Below are positions 37,201 through 50,650 of a DNA stretch of 64,000 bases, one piece after another. The position numbers and the translations under genes are program-made. The stretch lies in the NCBI GenBank assembly GCA_965153455.1, contig OZ234496.1, positions 18,902,304 through 18,966,303 of the forward strand. The letters are read 5' to 3'. This stretch comes from Sphagnum compactum (taxonomy: Eukaryota; Bryophyta; Sphagnopsida; Sphagnales). Every line of letters starts with the position of its first letter. Within the stretch, counting starts at the first letter, position 1. The notes under the pieces were generated by a model. The model was given only the letters and a program-made list of their open reading frames with translations, made no database searches and was not told where the DNA came from.

Positions 37201-39588
37201 TGTTCCTGGTGCCCCTGCTCCCTCTCCCTCTCCATCACCTTTTAGTCGACGGCTAATCTCTGCTGCCCGGGCTGCTGCCATCTCTGATGCAGATTTCACT
37301 GTAGCAGCACGTGCTGCTGCTTGCTGTGTTGCCAAAGCCTGCTGCATGTACAGAGCCTGCTGAAACTGCATCTGTTGCATCACTACAGCTTGTTGCATCA
37401 TCATTGGGAGTTGTGGCAGTGCCATTGGATTAAGAGAGGAGCTGACCCCTGTTGCCTGCTTGACCGCAGAAGGCTTTTTCTCAAGCTCAACAATGAGTCT
37501 CTGTCCACCAACGGACAAGTTATTCAAGGCCAATGCTGCCTTTGCTTCCTCTGGTTTTGAATATTCCACACAAGCAGAAGATTTTGAGTCTGAGAGTTTA
37601 CATTCAGTCACCGTGCCACAATAACTGAAAAGCTGGCGCAGCTGATCAGCTGTGAGAACTGGGTTGAGATTGGTCACATGAAGAGTACGAACAGGATCAT
37701 CATTGTCTACCCCAGACTCCAAGGGCTCCTCTTCAGGCCCTAGGATATCAGAATCAAGAAACAGTTTTAGTGGTATCAAAAAACAAATTATATCTTCTGA
37801 AAAACCAGTTGCATTGGCATGATAGACTACAGCCAAAAAAGGCACAATTTTACAAGTCATGCAACCATAAGCTTTGAAATCTAAACCTTCCAGCTACTGG
37901 TAAATGTGTCCCCATCGACAAACACTGACCACCTGACAAAGTCCTTGTCAACACCAGCTATGCTTAGTGCTCTTGTCACTGCTGTACCTCAAGAGCTACT
38001 TAAAGGTTCTTAAATGTTGACAGGAAATTTGAATTTCTTGATTTAAAATCAGAGATGGGGAGTGCATTGATATCAGAGCAAGACCCCTGACCAGCTATTA
38101 GAGGTGTAATTTCTGACTGGCAAGAAGGTGCATGAGGAAGGCAGAACCAGCTTGTGCATTAGATGCTTTAAGTTACCTCACCACTTGAAAAAGGGGAGGA
38201 AACCGGTTTTTCTTTGAACCAGTAATGAGTTTCTCAGTGCCTGAGGCAGCCTGATCCATCAAAGCCTTACTGCTATGATGGCTACATCCTAGGGTAGCAC
38301 ATGTGAAGTCCACACCACAACACAGCTACCAGAAGCTAGCACACCTAACTAATGCTGAACACATTAGTCTCTGCCATCACAACATCTAAACAAGGCAGCT
38401 ATTTCTGCAGTGGACAATAATTGCCAGAAACCAGTCCAAATGTGTTGGTGCTTCGAGCAGTTCCATCTGGAATCATGCCCTCAGATCTTTTTGCCCTTGA
38501 AACATACAAGAAACTAATGTGGCACAACCTATATTTCATTTTGTCATGCAATTGACCAAAATAAAAAGTCCAAATTTGATCCTACAATCTGCACCATTTA
38601 CAAGCCACTTCTTGCGCGTACCTCTTGATTGTTGTTTTTGAGCTGCTTGAGCTGCCTGGTATGCATTTGCAGCAGCAATACTCTGAGCTGCAGCCATAGC
38701 TGCAGCTGAAGGCCCCATTGGCATTTGACTCAGGCCTCCCATTGTGCTCCCTGCAGCTAATGCTGCCATCAACTGGTTCTGTGGAGGGTGATTATGCTTA
38801 CAATCTGTTCTTGCACACCGTCCATTCAAATAGTCCCTACACACTTCTCCAAAGGAAGCACCTAGTCCAGGAAGAACTGCCCCTCCTGTGGCCCCTGTCA
38901 TGGCTCCTGGGATCATCCCCAACATACCAGGCACCATTCCAGGCATGGTATACCCGCCTATTTGCTGCCCCATGTTCATGTACGAACCCGGAGCCATCAT
39001 TGATCCCGATGCTGGCATCATGCCCATCATTGCCCCTCCAAGGGGCACGCTTCCACCGCTGAAGAAAACCGGAAAAGGACTGCCAGAAATGGGCTGGCCA
39101 TTGCAATCCACACTCACTGTGTAATCCCCTCGCTTTGCCACAGCATAAGTCGCTGTATAAGTCCCATCCGCATGATCCTTAACAACCGCTTCCTGTTCAA
39201 GACCTCCCACACCAGCTCCGGGAGTGACCCTAACCCTAATGTAAGCACCACCATGCGGCAATCGTCTTCCATCTTTGTCTTTGGTAACAACCACAAACGA
39301 GGCAGCCGCTCCAGCAGCCCCACCTCCCACTCCCGTCCCTGCAGCCGTGCACTTACTGGGATCCACAGGTCCGACAGGTCGATTCGCCAGCTTCGAAGCC
39401 TCGTCTCCATCGCTATCGGAGTCGGGTTCGTCTCCTCCGTTGGCGGCCGCTTGTTGATCCAAGTCACGGAAGGTGGCGTCAAAAGCAGCTCGAGCAGCCG
39501 CTGCCTTATCTTCCTCGTCTTTCACCTTCGCTTCCTCCGCATGCTTCATCCACGCCGGACGCGTAAGCGCCATACCCCGCCCCGCCAT
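34288..39588 (-). CDS. Filamin/CCCH/RRM/RS-domain RNA-binding protein, IRR-like (4 exons, 1210 aa)
   Basis: Nuclear RNA-binding protein of the pre-mRNA splicing type. It matches in full domain order the Arabidopsis protein I know as IRR (AT3G23900), reported to control splicing of defence transcripts. Exons on the minus strand: 39588-38622, 37739-37160, 36517-36182, 36037-34288 (3633 nt, in frame). Order: MAGRG start with an acidic linker; conserved GPVDPSKCTAAGTG; a filamin-type immunoglobulin repeat (about 95-185, ending GSPFPVFFSGG); Gly/Met-rich linker; CCCH zinc finger VCRDYLNGRC-x4-CKHNH (about 250-270); Ala-rich stretch; one RRM (RTLHVTNLNPVL to RLIVELEK, about 340-412); a QQA/Met-rich block; an RS domain encoded by exon 3; and a long charged Lys/Glu/Arg/Ser tail in exon 4. 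The tail is more acidic and lysine-rich than the Arabidopsis RS tail. A GC-rich 5' UTR with CGA repeats precedes it. Confidence 0.92.
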
Positions 39589-40780
39589 CTCTTAACCCTA
39601 CCGGCTATACACCTCCCGCCTCCACCGACGTCTGTCTTTTACAACACCACAAACATCACATCAAACACCCACAACTTCCTTCCCTATTTTCTGTGCTAAC
39701 GACTGACGAAGAAGAGGAGAAAGGAAAGCTCCCCACGACGACGACGACGACAACTACGAGCCGCACGCGCACGAGCGACACGAAAAACAAGAGGCAACAA
39801 CGGTGTCGTCGTCGCTGTGCTTTCTCTCGCCACCGCTCTTGGGCTTCTTTCTTCCTTAGCTTCTTCACTAGGCTCGGTAATACCTTCGGCAGATAGGTTC
39901 GGTCTACAGGTTCGGCTTATACCTTTGGTATATAGGTTCGGTGTGGGCATTGTGGCCTTGCCTACCAAGGAAAGGATATTGTGTTTAGATTCATTATAGA
40001 GTATAGTAGCTTTTAAGGATTTTGGCCCCTAGGTAATAGATCAATTTTTTTTATTTATATTGGATTTTTGAACTTATTTTGGCTGGTGTTGAAACTTGAG
40101 ATTAGTTATAGAGTTATAATATCTTTAAGGATTTTTTTTGGTTTCTTTTTAGAGAATTTTTTGAAGATTATAATTTTTTGCATGGTGAAATATTTGAGTT
40201 TTCATAATTCTTCTTTTGCCTTAGGATACCTTCAACACATGTTCTCATGAAAAAGCATCAATGTCATTGTATGGCGAGTCAAAGTTAAATCTTACAGCTC
40301 CTACAATTGTGAATGATTTGTCAATAAAGCTGTTAAATGACTTTGAACATAACGAATTGCAAAACAAATTGGAATGTTAATTTGAAATCACAAAATTTAT
40401 GATCATATCAACCGAATGGAAAGGTGTCCTAATACTACACACAAAACAATCATGTTTAGTTGTGTGTGATGAAAATGGAATTGAACCCAAATTTAAACTG
40501 ATCCACTCTAATTGAAACCACAAGTTTTAGAAATCCAAAGAACCAATCTCAACACCAAATGGAAGCTTGCTTCTAAACAAAAGTTAAAACTATGATCTTT
40601 TTAAAATCAAGAACCCAACAACATGATAAAAACTAGCTATGTTTCAAGTACATTCATGAAAATACATACAATCATGAATTTCCACAACAACAAACCAAAA
40701 AAGAATATTAAAATTTAATGTATTAACTTTAACTTACTGAATGAAAATTGAAAATGCCTCAAATAGGATGCACAATTCCC
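39589..40780. promoter_or_regulatory. 5' UTR/promoter region of the IRR-like gene, then AT-rich spacer
   Basis: The first about 300 bp are GC-rich with a (CGA)n-type run near 39736-39752. This contrasts sharply with AT-rich DNA beyond about 40000 and fits a 5' UTR and proximal promoter on the minus strand. A TAGGTTCGG block recurs near 39894, 39913 and 39931. Beyond that nothing is recognisable. Confidence 0.5.
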
Positions 40781-40784
40781 CATG

Positions 40785-40970
40785 TCCCCCATGTAATGGA
40801 CACTTTTTCATGAAATGAAGGTGAAAATGAAAAGGTAAGTCCATTTTTTTTGCACATAATGCACACTTTCTCAAGAAATGAGGATGAAAAGATGTACTTG
40901 TTTCTTTATGCATGTAATGCACACTTTATCATCAAAAGAGGATGAAAATGAAAAGATTGAGCCCCCTACC
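40785..40970. repeat. Minisatellite, ~60-bp unit, three copies (family also at 51.8 kb)
   Basis: Units contain TGTAATGCACAC, TTTCTCA(A/T)GAAATGAGG and ATGAAAATGAAAAG in order, with copies near 40793, 40855 and 40913. The same unit in the same orientation forms the array at 51780-52060. Minus-strand frames starting MHYMHKET are translations of the repeat. Confidence 0.9.
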
Positions 40971-41358
40971 TACCCACCAAGATCACAATGCCACCAACAT
41001 TATATGAGAATATTTTGTATGCATTACATAGTTGTCACCCCCCTCCCTCCCCCCAAGCTTCATCTAATGAAACCTTTTTTTTTTTTTTAATGAAAATATA
41101 TGAAATAACATTCATATAGCTATTGCATGTAATAGACCAATCTTGATGTGATGGGGGCTTAAATGATACCAATGGACCACATTTTGCACAATACTTTTAT
41201 ATGAGCCCATGATGACATGGGGCACCTACTATGGAACTCTCTCACAAAAAACCAATAAAAGATCGATGGTTGGAACCATCATAGGGGAAACAAAAAGGGA
41301 AGGTCAAAGAAAGGCCAAAAGATGCATAGCTCGCAGGAACCAAAAACAAGGGAAAAAA

Positions 41359-43560
41359 CTAGTCCCTTTTGTGGTAGGAAGCTATTTCACCCATGACCCT
41401 TCTAATGTCGCTTGCATGCAAATCGTGAGATCTAATAGTAATGGGAGGTCTAGAACAAGCATCACCCGCCAACGTAATTTTCCTTTCCATAGCAGAAGCT
41501 AAAGCATGGTGAAGAATAATATTAACATGTTGCTTAAAAAATTGAATGCAAAAAAAAAGATAAATGACCTCTCGATCGCCTATCATGGAAAAGACGGGCA
41601 CAATCCTTGATGAAACAATCCATATCATGCCCAGGTGCACCATGCACCTCCATGGCCATCGAAATAAAATGGTTCCCCTCATGAAGCCCTTTATATTTAT
41701 GGATATTAGCAATGGCGCTAAGTTCCGTGGCTGCACCTGCTAGTCAACTAATGACACTCAAAGCCACCATCTCTTATGTCAGGTTAGTAACAACCACATC
41801 AACAATAAATACATAGTCCTCTTGGGTCATGTAAAAATCAGCTTGTAATGAAACTGTTGACGTAAGGGCATACCATCGCTTTCTCCATACAGCGTGCCCA
41901 TTCTTTCAAATGAAAGCATACATGACGTTTCGGATGGTGTCATGTGTGGCTATCATTTGACCTTTAAATGGGCAACAAACTAAATGTGTGCCAAATGTGT
42001 CCAATTCGTGTCTAAACTCACACATTATAAAACTAAATGTTGAAGGCTGAATCAAATCGAAACAAAAATGTAACGTTGAGGTGAAAGTAGAGTGTGCAAT
42101 GCGAAACGAATGGATAAATGGCTTCATTACCAACTAGCCTTACCCCTTTGCCGGAACAAGAATGAATGTGGGCTTTAGATGTTGAAGAAATATAGTCATC
42201 TTCCAAGGTAGACCTAAAGGATGTGTTGTGGTGGATGTCCATCAAAGATGCCTATAGATCTAGGGTGTCGATAACTACAAAAAAAAAGGTGCATCTCCTT
42301 AGTTGCAAAAGGAAAGTCATTTCATGTTACACGTAAACATGACTGAAGTAGTTGTGGGCCCCCCTCAACTTGAAAAACATACTCTTCCAAAACGGGTCTA
42401 TTGAAAATACGAAACCTAAAACACAAATACGGAGCTGTTAAAGCCTAACACCCTAAAAAAACAAATGGGGCACAGTCCTCCATAGAAAGAAAGCCCATAT
42501 CACCAAAGGATATCAATAATTGAGCCTGATGCTTTGCTAAGGGGCCCTAAAAAGACTCCCATGATCTTAGACCCATAATGTCCCCGCATACTTACATAAC
42601 TCTCTTGTTGAAACCCGCCAAAAAAGACAATAAAGAAGAAAAAAGAGATAGTATTCGTGTGAGATAAAAAGGTCAATGAACTACACATGAGGACAAAATG
42701 TCCAAAGCAACATGGGTGTTTCTTAGGAGAGGAAGATCATCGATATGCGCCAAATCCTAAGATAAAGCTTCATCCAAAAAATGCATGGTAAGATCCTAAG
42801 AACCCACTAACACACCCAAAATGTGTAAGCCATTTATGACCAAAGTGTAGCTTGAAGAATCTCTATGCCTGGAGAAAACCATGATGGACTCCAAAGCTTG
42901 CACTTTGCCACCTTGACCCTAAACCTAATTAAGGCTAATTGGGTTGAAAGGTGGTAAAAGGCGCGGGTAATTTCACTCATAGGCCCCACAATGTGGTTAT
43001 CATCCACCAAAGATGGAAATACGTAATTGGGGGCCCGCGCGATGGTATGTAAAAGAGTTTGATAATGGGCCAAAACAAATAAAAGACCTCTTAAGAGGTC
43101 ACCTTGCCTCATGCTTAAAAATGACTCAACAATGGTGACCCCTTCCACATGTTGCCCATGCTAGTAATAAAGAGAAGAATGAACACCATAAAACAACCCG
43201 GTAAAAGGGATAATGTTCGCCAAAGGCCCTCCTGCATCACATAACTTTCTATAAATAACAATTCAAAAAATGTTATTAAAAACATTTTTTATGTCGACTT
43301 ACATCACAGCCCAATCAAGGTGTAGGTCGAAGAAAGTTCTGATGCCAAAAGGGATGGCTTCACAGCCTCTAGGGGTCGATACTCCAAACTGATGGGGGGA
43401 TAGGTTCTCCTGAAACAACCCTCGAACCTGTAGGACAATGGAATGACTAATAAGTTGAAGAAACACCTTGCCTATAAGACGAAGACCACCAATGTCCTTT
43501 GCCATTGCTAACAATCTACTAACCCCAACACTAAGGCCACCGACCTAGTGATATCCCCAT
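41359..43560 (-). mobile_element. Decayed non-LTR (LINE-type) retrotransposon with reverse transcriptase
   Basis: Read on the minus strand, fragments of one long ORF2-like protein follow each other. 43514-43299: N-terminal RT fingers with LSPHQFGVSTPRGCEAIPFG and LHLDWAV. 43148-42834: RT palm with RQGDLLRGLLF and LVDDNHIVG, the position of the catalytic [FY]xDD box, degraded at its first residues. About 42800-42500: a piece with AHIDDLPLL and VCGDIMG. 42245-41906: a Cys/His stretch with THLVCCPFKGQ and IATHDTIRNVMYA. 41736-41359: the C-terminal part shared with 19215-19466. Stops and frame breaks separate them, so it is dead. The 5' half (ORF1, endonuclease) is missing, as expected from 5' truncation. 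No poly(A) tail or target-site duplication was identified. Confidence 0.85.
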
Positions 43561-46500
43561 GAACAACAACAACAACAGCCTAGAATAATACCAAAAGTCG
43601 TGAAAATGGGTCCTCTAGTATGAAACATCCCAAAAGATGTTCATATTATCCCAAAAAACCCACTCGAAAACAAATGGGGAGCAAGGGCTAAGGTTTGGGC
43701 AAACAAAGTCCTATCAAGGCCAAAAGTGTGTTCAAGTTGATAAGTAAAAAGTTGTGGAACTTAAATAAAAATGATTAAGTCTTTGCAATTTCTACATGTT
43801 GGGTGAAAAACAAAAAGGAATTAATGATTTTAAGTGAATGAATGTAATTCATTTATTGGATCAAATGCAATTGAAATAACCTTTGTGATGGAAGAGTAAG
43901 TTTTTGATACTCGCATATTGAAACCCTATCATGCACCAAGGGTCTTGATGAAGGTACACAATATAATTATATACAAATACCGAGCACAAATGCATTCCAA
44001 GGAGCCAACAAGATTATCTTATAAAAGGATTGCGAATCTTTTTAAAAGTTCTTTTCATTTTTTATATGAATTGTTTTTTTGAATGAATGTTTTTACAATT
44101 TATTATTAAAAATACATAATTTTTTTCTAATATATTGCATGTCTTGTGTTAAGCATTATTGAATAAATGAATTTTTCAAAAGTGACTAGATTTTGTGTTT
44201 TGTCTCAAAAAATAATCATACTTTTGAATCATATCAAAATATGCTAATTATTTAAAATTTTGTTTCTTGTATCATAAATTACAACTTTGTTTTATATGTC
44301 ATGTACATTACATTTCATTTTACATGTGGTAAAGAACTTTCGAAATTTTGAAACTTTTCAATTTCTAAAAATTTCAAATTCATCAACATTTAAATTGTGT
44401 ACTATCATCCAAAGTTTTTTACCATCCAATTTTTTATATTAAAAAATCATTTACTACAATCAAAACCAAAAATTTAATTTTTTAATTTTTAATTTGAATT
44501 CCTCAACATTCAAATTAGTCATTTAACACAACTTGAAATGATTAACATAATTTTAAACATTAAAAAAACATACATAAAAACATTTATAGTTCTCACCATT
44601 ATTTGACATGGTTTTAAACACCTTGAATGTATTTTTACCCTATTGTAATACATTTTATGCTTAAGGTTATTGTGTTATATTGCATTATAGGAACAATGAA
44701 AATTTATCCACATGATCAAGGTATTGTTTATTTTGTTGCGACATAATCAATGTTTTCCTCTTGTAAATAAAAGTAGTATTCATTTGATTTTATGGTATTG
44801 TAAATTATTCATGGTGGATGGTTTTCTATGGGTTGGGGCACGCAAAGTATGTGCAATATGACATATTAAGGTGATCAAGGCCCACAAAGTGGGTTTGGAA
44901 AAGTCCAATTTGGAAAATAAAATGGGTGAAAAGTTACAAAAATGAAGTGTAAACTTGTATAAAAATGTATATTTTTTTTCAAACAACCACACAAAAAAAT
45001 GGTGGTGAGATGCATAAAAATACTATTTGTGGCATTATTGACTCAAGAATTCAAGATTAGAAATGAAATCAAAATTTTATGATTATGGGTGTATAAAAAA
45101 GGGTGTAATGACCAAAGCTTTCAAAAAAAAAACAAGTTCATGACAATATTTCTTATGATATCCAAGAGGTAGATTTAAGATGAAATCAAAATATGTGATA
45201 GTGCGTGTATAATAAAAAGCATGGCATGGGACCAAACTTTCAAGAAAAACAAGGTGTGTTATACATAGTGGCCCTGCCATTAATTTAGTATCAACAATTG
45301 AAATTGTATAATAAATTGTTCATAACTAAGGGGAAAATAAAAAATAAATTTATTTTAATGTACATCATCATGTTGTTGTAAAAGAAAGATTGTCATGATT
45401 TTTGTTTTCATTTTTTAACATCACCTTAATCATGAAAAACCCAAAAAAAATCTCACATTAAACGATGACATGTTTTAAGAACCTATCTAAACATTTAAAA
45501 ATTTGTTACCAAACTAAAACCAATAAGGAAATATCATAACATGATTTTCAAAATTCCAAATCTAATGAATTTTTTCTCTAAAAAAAATCAAACATTCCCT
45601 TTTCATATTTATTTTTTACGTTTGTGCAAATTTTCAAACCAAAAGAAAACACTTGTCATGACATGTGTAATTTGAATGTTTTCAATCACATGATCTCATT
45701 TTGAAAGAATTATATGGATTTTTGTGTATGATGAGTGCCATAATCATTTTTGAAGAAAATAGTTTGATATCTGGTTTTATGAGTTATGGATTGGTGACAA
45801 AGTCACTTAAGGTTGGGTACACATTTGAGGATGGTGCAGAGAAAATAAAAAGTCAAAAGATGTATGTGAATATTTTTACAACCACATCCAGATGAATCAT
45901 TTCACCTAGTCTCTAAGGGGGCAAAACCCCTTGAAGCTACTATACTCTATAATGATTTTGAATACAATAACCTGCCTTACAAGGCATGGCCAACAAATGT
46001 TGCTATAAGTCAATCATGGAAAAAAACCTTAAGAATTCGACAAGCAAATTGTATCACCACATGTAGTTGTTGTTTTTTGGTAGAATAAACAAATAGGTAA
46101 TAATCCAAAATAACCAATACCAAGTACTTGCAAGTAATGGCAATAAAAGAACTTGGTTCAATGTGTTAGATGAGATTATAAAAAATTTGAACTTATTATT
46201 GTTGTTGAAAAGAGTGTTGTCCCTTGAAAATTAGGTTTACAAGATCTATATAGAAATATTTCCTTTCTCTTGACTAATGTTTGAACTTTTAAAGATCACA
46301 ATATGTTACTAACATAATAAAAAAAGATTGTTAGATTTGTTAAAACACATGAAACACCTTACAAAGTACACCATGGGTTGTAGCATCAAGGGCATCCTCG
46401 TATGACAACAAACAAGTTATTGCAAATTTGTATTTATTTGTCATGGTACTAGCATCAATAAATTTTAACATTAATTGCCACTATGTAGATGCATATGTGG

Positions 46501-49500
46501 TGGGTAACAACTTTGTCTTTTGAAGATTTGTTGACTTTTTTTCATTTCTTTTTCTTCTTGATTATCTACTAGTAATCCAAGTGGTGGTTCTTTCTTTTAT
46601 CATATTTTGTAAATGGTTATAAATTCAATGGTTGTAAGCATTCATTAAGAGATGTATGTTTTTTGGTGTTTAGATATATGGTGATGGGGATATGCGGCAA
46701 GATGTAGAAGTACTGGGAGACCAAAAAGTGGTCAAACTAGTTTTGTGTAGGCTAGAATTTTATTGCAAGAATCACTTGAATAGGGTCCTTTCTTATCTTT
46801 GAATTGTGTAACATGATTTTTATTCAAACTTTTAACATTAGTTGTCATTTAGTATATTGATGTCACATAATCTCCATCATAAATTTTATGTTGGTAGCAA
46901 TCTCATAATCTCATAGATAGAATTTTTCATTCAAGTTGCACAAAAAATTCAAATTTGAAGCATCCGTGTCACCAAAATATCATATAGCTCATGATTTACA
47001 TAAACCTATATAGCAAAATGTTATTCGTTTTGTATAACATGCTTGCCATGTGTTTCAGTGAACATTGGATGGCGAGTGTCAATGACATTCCATCAAAAAC
47101 ATGAAAAAATAAAACATTGATTTTGGTGTATTCATATTTGAACCAATGTTACCAAATGGAACATTTTGGAAATCAACACATGGTATATAAAGCCATTTAA
47201 GAATGGATGATGGAATTCATGGCACCATTTTAAAGATGTTTGATAAGTATAGGCCAATATTTGGTGGTCGGAGAATTTGTTTTAGTGATTATCAAATGCC
47301 CAAGTATATAGTACCCACTAGTTTTTAATAAGATTTCAAAGTTTCAAATTTTAGAAAAATTAATTTGATTTTCATCTTCATGTACATGTACATGTTACAG
47401 AAAATTGAAAATGAAATGTGTTGTAGGATTTGGAAAAAAGTTCAAATGATGTTCCTTTTAACTACAAATTATTTTATCATAAGAACTCATAAGAATAATG
47501 ACATAACTATCAACATTAAATTTTTTTTACTATGATTATTTACCTTTCACATTTTTAGAAGAACATTTGTGGAATGTTTAGAACTTCAATTAGAGACAAT
47601 ATGATCATGTTGAAAATTCATTAAAGTGTAAAAAGGTTGAAAGATGTACTACATTGTAAGTCCTTGGAAACAAATAAACAATTTGGACCTTATACCAAGT
47701 CCTAATCGAAACAAAATGGATCCCAATATTTATGCTAATCATTTTTTCAAGATGAATGTCATTTATAACATGGACATATTGGCCTTAAAATTAACCTTTT
47801 GTTATTCATCCTTTCTATATTCATAGTAAATTGCATAATTTCATCACCATAAACCTTAAACCCCTTTAGTTTAATATTGTCTTGTAAAGAAGTATCAATA
47901 CACATCAACATCTTACTGATGCTCGAAGGGGACACTTAATGTTATTTTTGTGACCTATGTTGCATCAAACAACTTTTTTTGGGGGGCTAGTAGGTTTTGG
48001 ATTTATAATTTCCACTAGGTCCAAGTTTTTTAGGGTGTACCAAAATCTTGTCACAACGTCATCTTTTCTATCCTTTTTACCTAATCCTTTTTAACCATGT
48101 AAAGACACATTTATGGATGATTATGATGGAATCTACAATTGTAATAGTCTAAAATATAGTCCTTCTTTATGGGGATCAAAATATAGGGTAAAAAATGACT
48201 ACATTAAGGATTAGGCCCTTTTCGTCTTGTGTGGTGCACCTTAAAGGATATGCACATATTTTGCCACCTATATTTGTATATAATTTTTTCTACTATCCAA
48301 TTTCAATACCTTATGTTAATTTAAATTTTTAGTTTAAGGAAATTTGGAATTAGAAAGGTCTAGAATTGAAAGCAAAAATGGAACTATGGGGGTGCAAGCA
48401 AAATATTCTGACCATACTTGTTACATTGTTGTTTACTTGTAAAGTTTAAAAAAAAAATTACACTTCATTTTTTGACAATAGTTATCGCCTAAAGGACTTG
48501 AGGAAAATACCATTTCTTTTGGATTTTGAAGCACCTAATTGGGTTCATCATCAATGAATAACGTTTCATCTTCCTTCCCATAAGCTAAATCACAACAACC
48601 ATAATACACAATGTGTTTCAAATCCTTTAACTAATAAAGGACCCAGGTGTAATTACGCCAAAGTTCCTGAAACATTGTTCATGGCCCCAAATAGTAATAA
48701 ATTAATCCAAAAACTTTTTTGGCATCAACATTGGAAGAACTTTTAGCACAATGTGTATTAAACAACCGCTCAATGGATACCTTTTCTTCTTATCCAGGTG
48801 ATCATAAATACCCTTGTTTCTTGCCATGGTGAACATGGGGAACTGCCCAATGTTAATAGTCTATCAAAGCCCCATCTTTTGGATACACAATTCAAAAGCC
48901 ATTGATTAGAAATAACTTGTCATTCATGTGAATAGGAAAAAATTATGGATTGACTACATGCACATCCTTTTAAGGAAGGGAATTCGGACTTACCTAAGAA
49001 AGATAAAGGACTATCAAAAGGTTGATTTTGGAATTTGGGAGCTCCACCCAAAAATCAATACTTGGGCTACTTATTTCTGAAATAAAGCTAACAACCCCAA
49101 GTTTCTTTTCAACTGCACCAAACTTGGCACATTGACTATGTGAAGAATGTTTTTGTTTGAAAGATGTTGAAGTACGATGACGATGAGTATAAAATCATTG
49201 CCCAAATTGTTTTGGAATTTTGGTATGGGTTAATGTACTAGGATTTGGGAATATTCACATGAAAATAAAGTGCATATACTTTTGTAGGACCTTTTTTTCA
49301 GCGACTCAAAACATGGAGTGAACTTCATTGTTCTAATCAATCAAATCCAAAACCTAGCAAGATCACATTTCTCCCATGTAGATTGGTGTGGAAAAGTGGG
49401 TTTGAACATGGAGGCCAAAACAAGGTGGCCATTGACATATATCCCCTATGCTTGTGTGTTTTTGGAAGGTGAGCAAAGGGACATGCAAACCCCGGTTGAA

Positions 49501-49650
49501 TAGAACAACCATAATAACTTGCCCCACAAACAGATGTCAAGCAAACATCAATCAAAAATCACCTTGAACATATTTGGCACAGTAAAATTTGATGTCCTCC
49601 TAATAATTTAACAGTATTGCATGGTATGTCATTCCAACTTATGTCATTTA
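43561..49650. other. AT-rich desert, no gene recognised
   Basis: Long AT-rich DNA with many A and T runs. Short frames such as that at 45701-45895 lack any motif I can name. It probably consists of old transposon remains, but none is identified. No RNA gene was seen. Confidence 0.55.
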
Positions 49651-49656
49651 ATGTAG

Positions 49657-50650
49657 TTGGATGTTTATTTTATAGGTATCAATGTGGGCATGGGTCAAAA
49701 GCCTAATGCATGGGAAGCCAAACCATGTAAGATTTATAAGTGTGGTTCTTTGGTTCATTTTTCAAGCAAGTGGCTATATAATTGGCCTAAGGTTACCAAG
49801 ATAATTGTCTATCATAGTGAACATACAATTGAGAAAATGGGGATCTTGCCCATGGTGCATGACCGAAAATCCACCATTCGAATGTTTATATATGTTTCAT
49901 GTATGTCACAAATTTTAAAGGATTACATATGGGTTCAATTGGGTTCAAAGTACATTATGAATTTATGACCAACACAAGGCAATTTGCTGGGTAGAAGTCA
50001 ATGCGAAGGGATGCATGACTAGTGATGATTTCATTATACAATAGGACTTTACCTATTTGGATTAAAAATACAAAAAAAGAAGTTGGGGTATTGTACAAAA
50101 ACCTCATGCTCTCTATCCAGTTGTGGGTGAATAGTCACCTTGATGAAATATTTTATTTTCAAGATGTTGATGAAATTAATGGAATCCAAATCTTTTTCAC
50201 GATAGGGATTTAACCTTTGTGCAAGTATAGGCCATGCTCCAATTTGGTCACAATGGGTTATTCCTATGGATGCCACATTTGACACTAGTTAACAACATGA
50301 AATACCATTTGTTCATGTGGATGATTTTTAATCTCCATCACATTGGGTTGTTAGTTGTTTGGATCATCACAAGTCAACAAAATTATGAAGATTTGGTGGA
50401 GTGGTTGACTCCCTTGTGTGCAAAGCTTGTATCAAACATGTCCATGTAAAAATCATATTGTTTCATTGTGGATGATGCATCACAAAAACTATGAGAAATA
50501 CAATGAATTATATTTTGTTTTGACATTTTTTTCCTTTCATAAGTTTGCGGTTTGGCTTAAAGCAAGAGTTGCATGCATTGTAATGCAACTTGATGTTTTT
50601 AAATGTGTGTATTCTATGTGTCATTGCAAGATTGTGTGGAGTTGAAACCA
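49657..50650 (+). mobile_element. Decayed MULE-type DDE transposase fragment
   Basis: Successive broken frames follow the order of a plant MULE/FAR1-related transposase. 49657-49968: CGSLVHFSSKWLYNWP and HTIEKMG with MVHDRKSTIRM. 50022-50213: SIQLWVNSHLDEIFYFQD and EINGIQIFFTIGI. From 50234: MLQFGHNG, then MDATF around 50266-50280 (site of the first catalytic Asp) followed by a frameshift, then MKYHLFMWMIF, VVWIITS and YEDLVEWLTPL. Near 50460-50485, in another frame, FIVDDA gives the second catalytic Asp region. After this comes only a FHKFA-like piece. At least two frameshifts and several stops make it inactive. Terminal inverted repeats were not found. Confidence 0.85.

Noticed and set aside
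39114-39968. Frames of 122-175 codons around the IRR-like start
   Set aside because: They are GC-rich shadows of exon 1 and the CGA-repeat 5' UTR.
45701-45895. Possible coding exon or viral fragment in the AT-rich desert
   Set aside because: No motif, no continuing frame and no splice partners; it is most likely chance.
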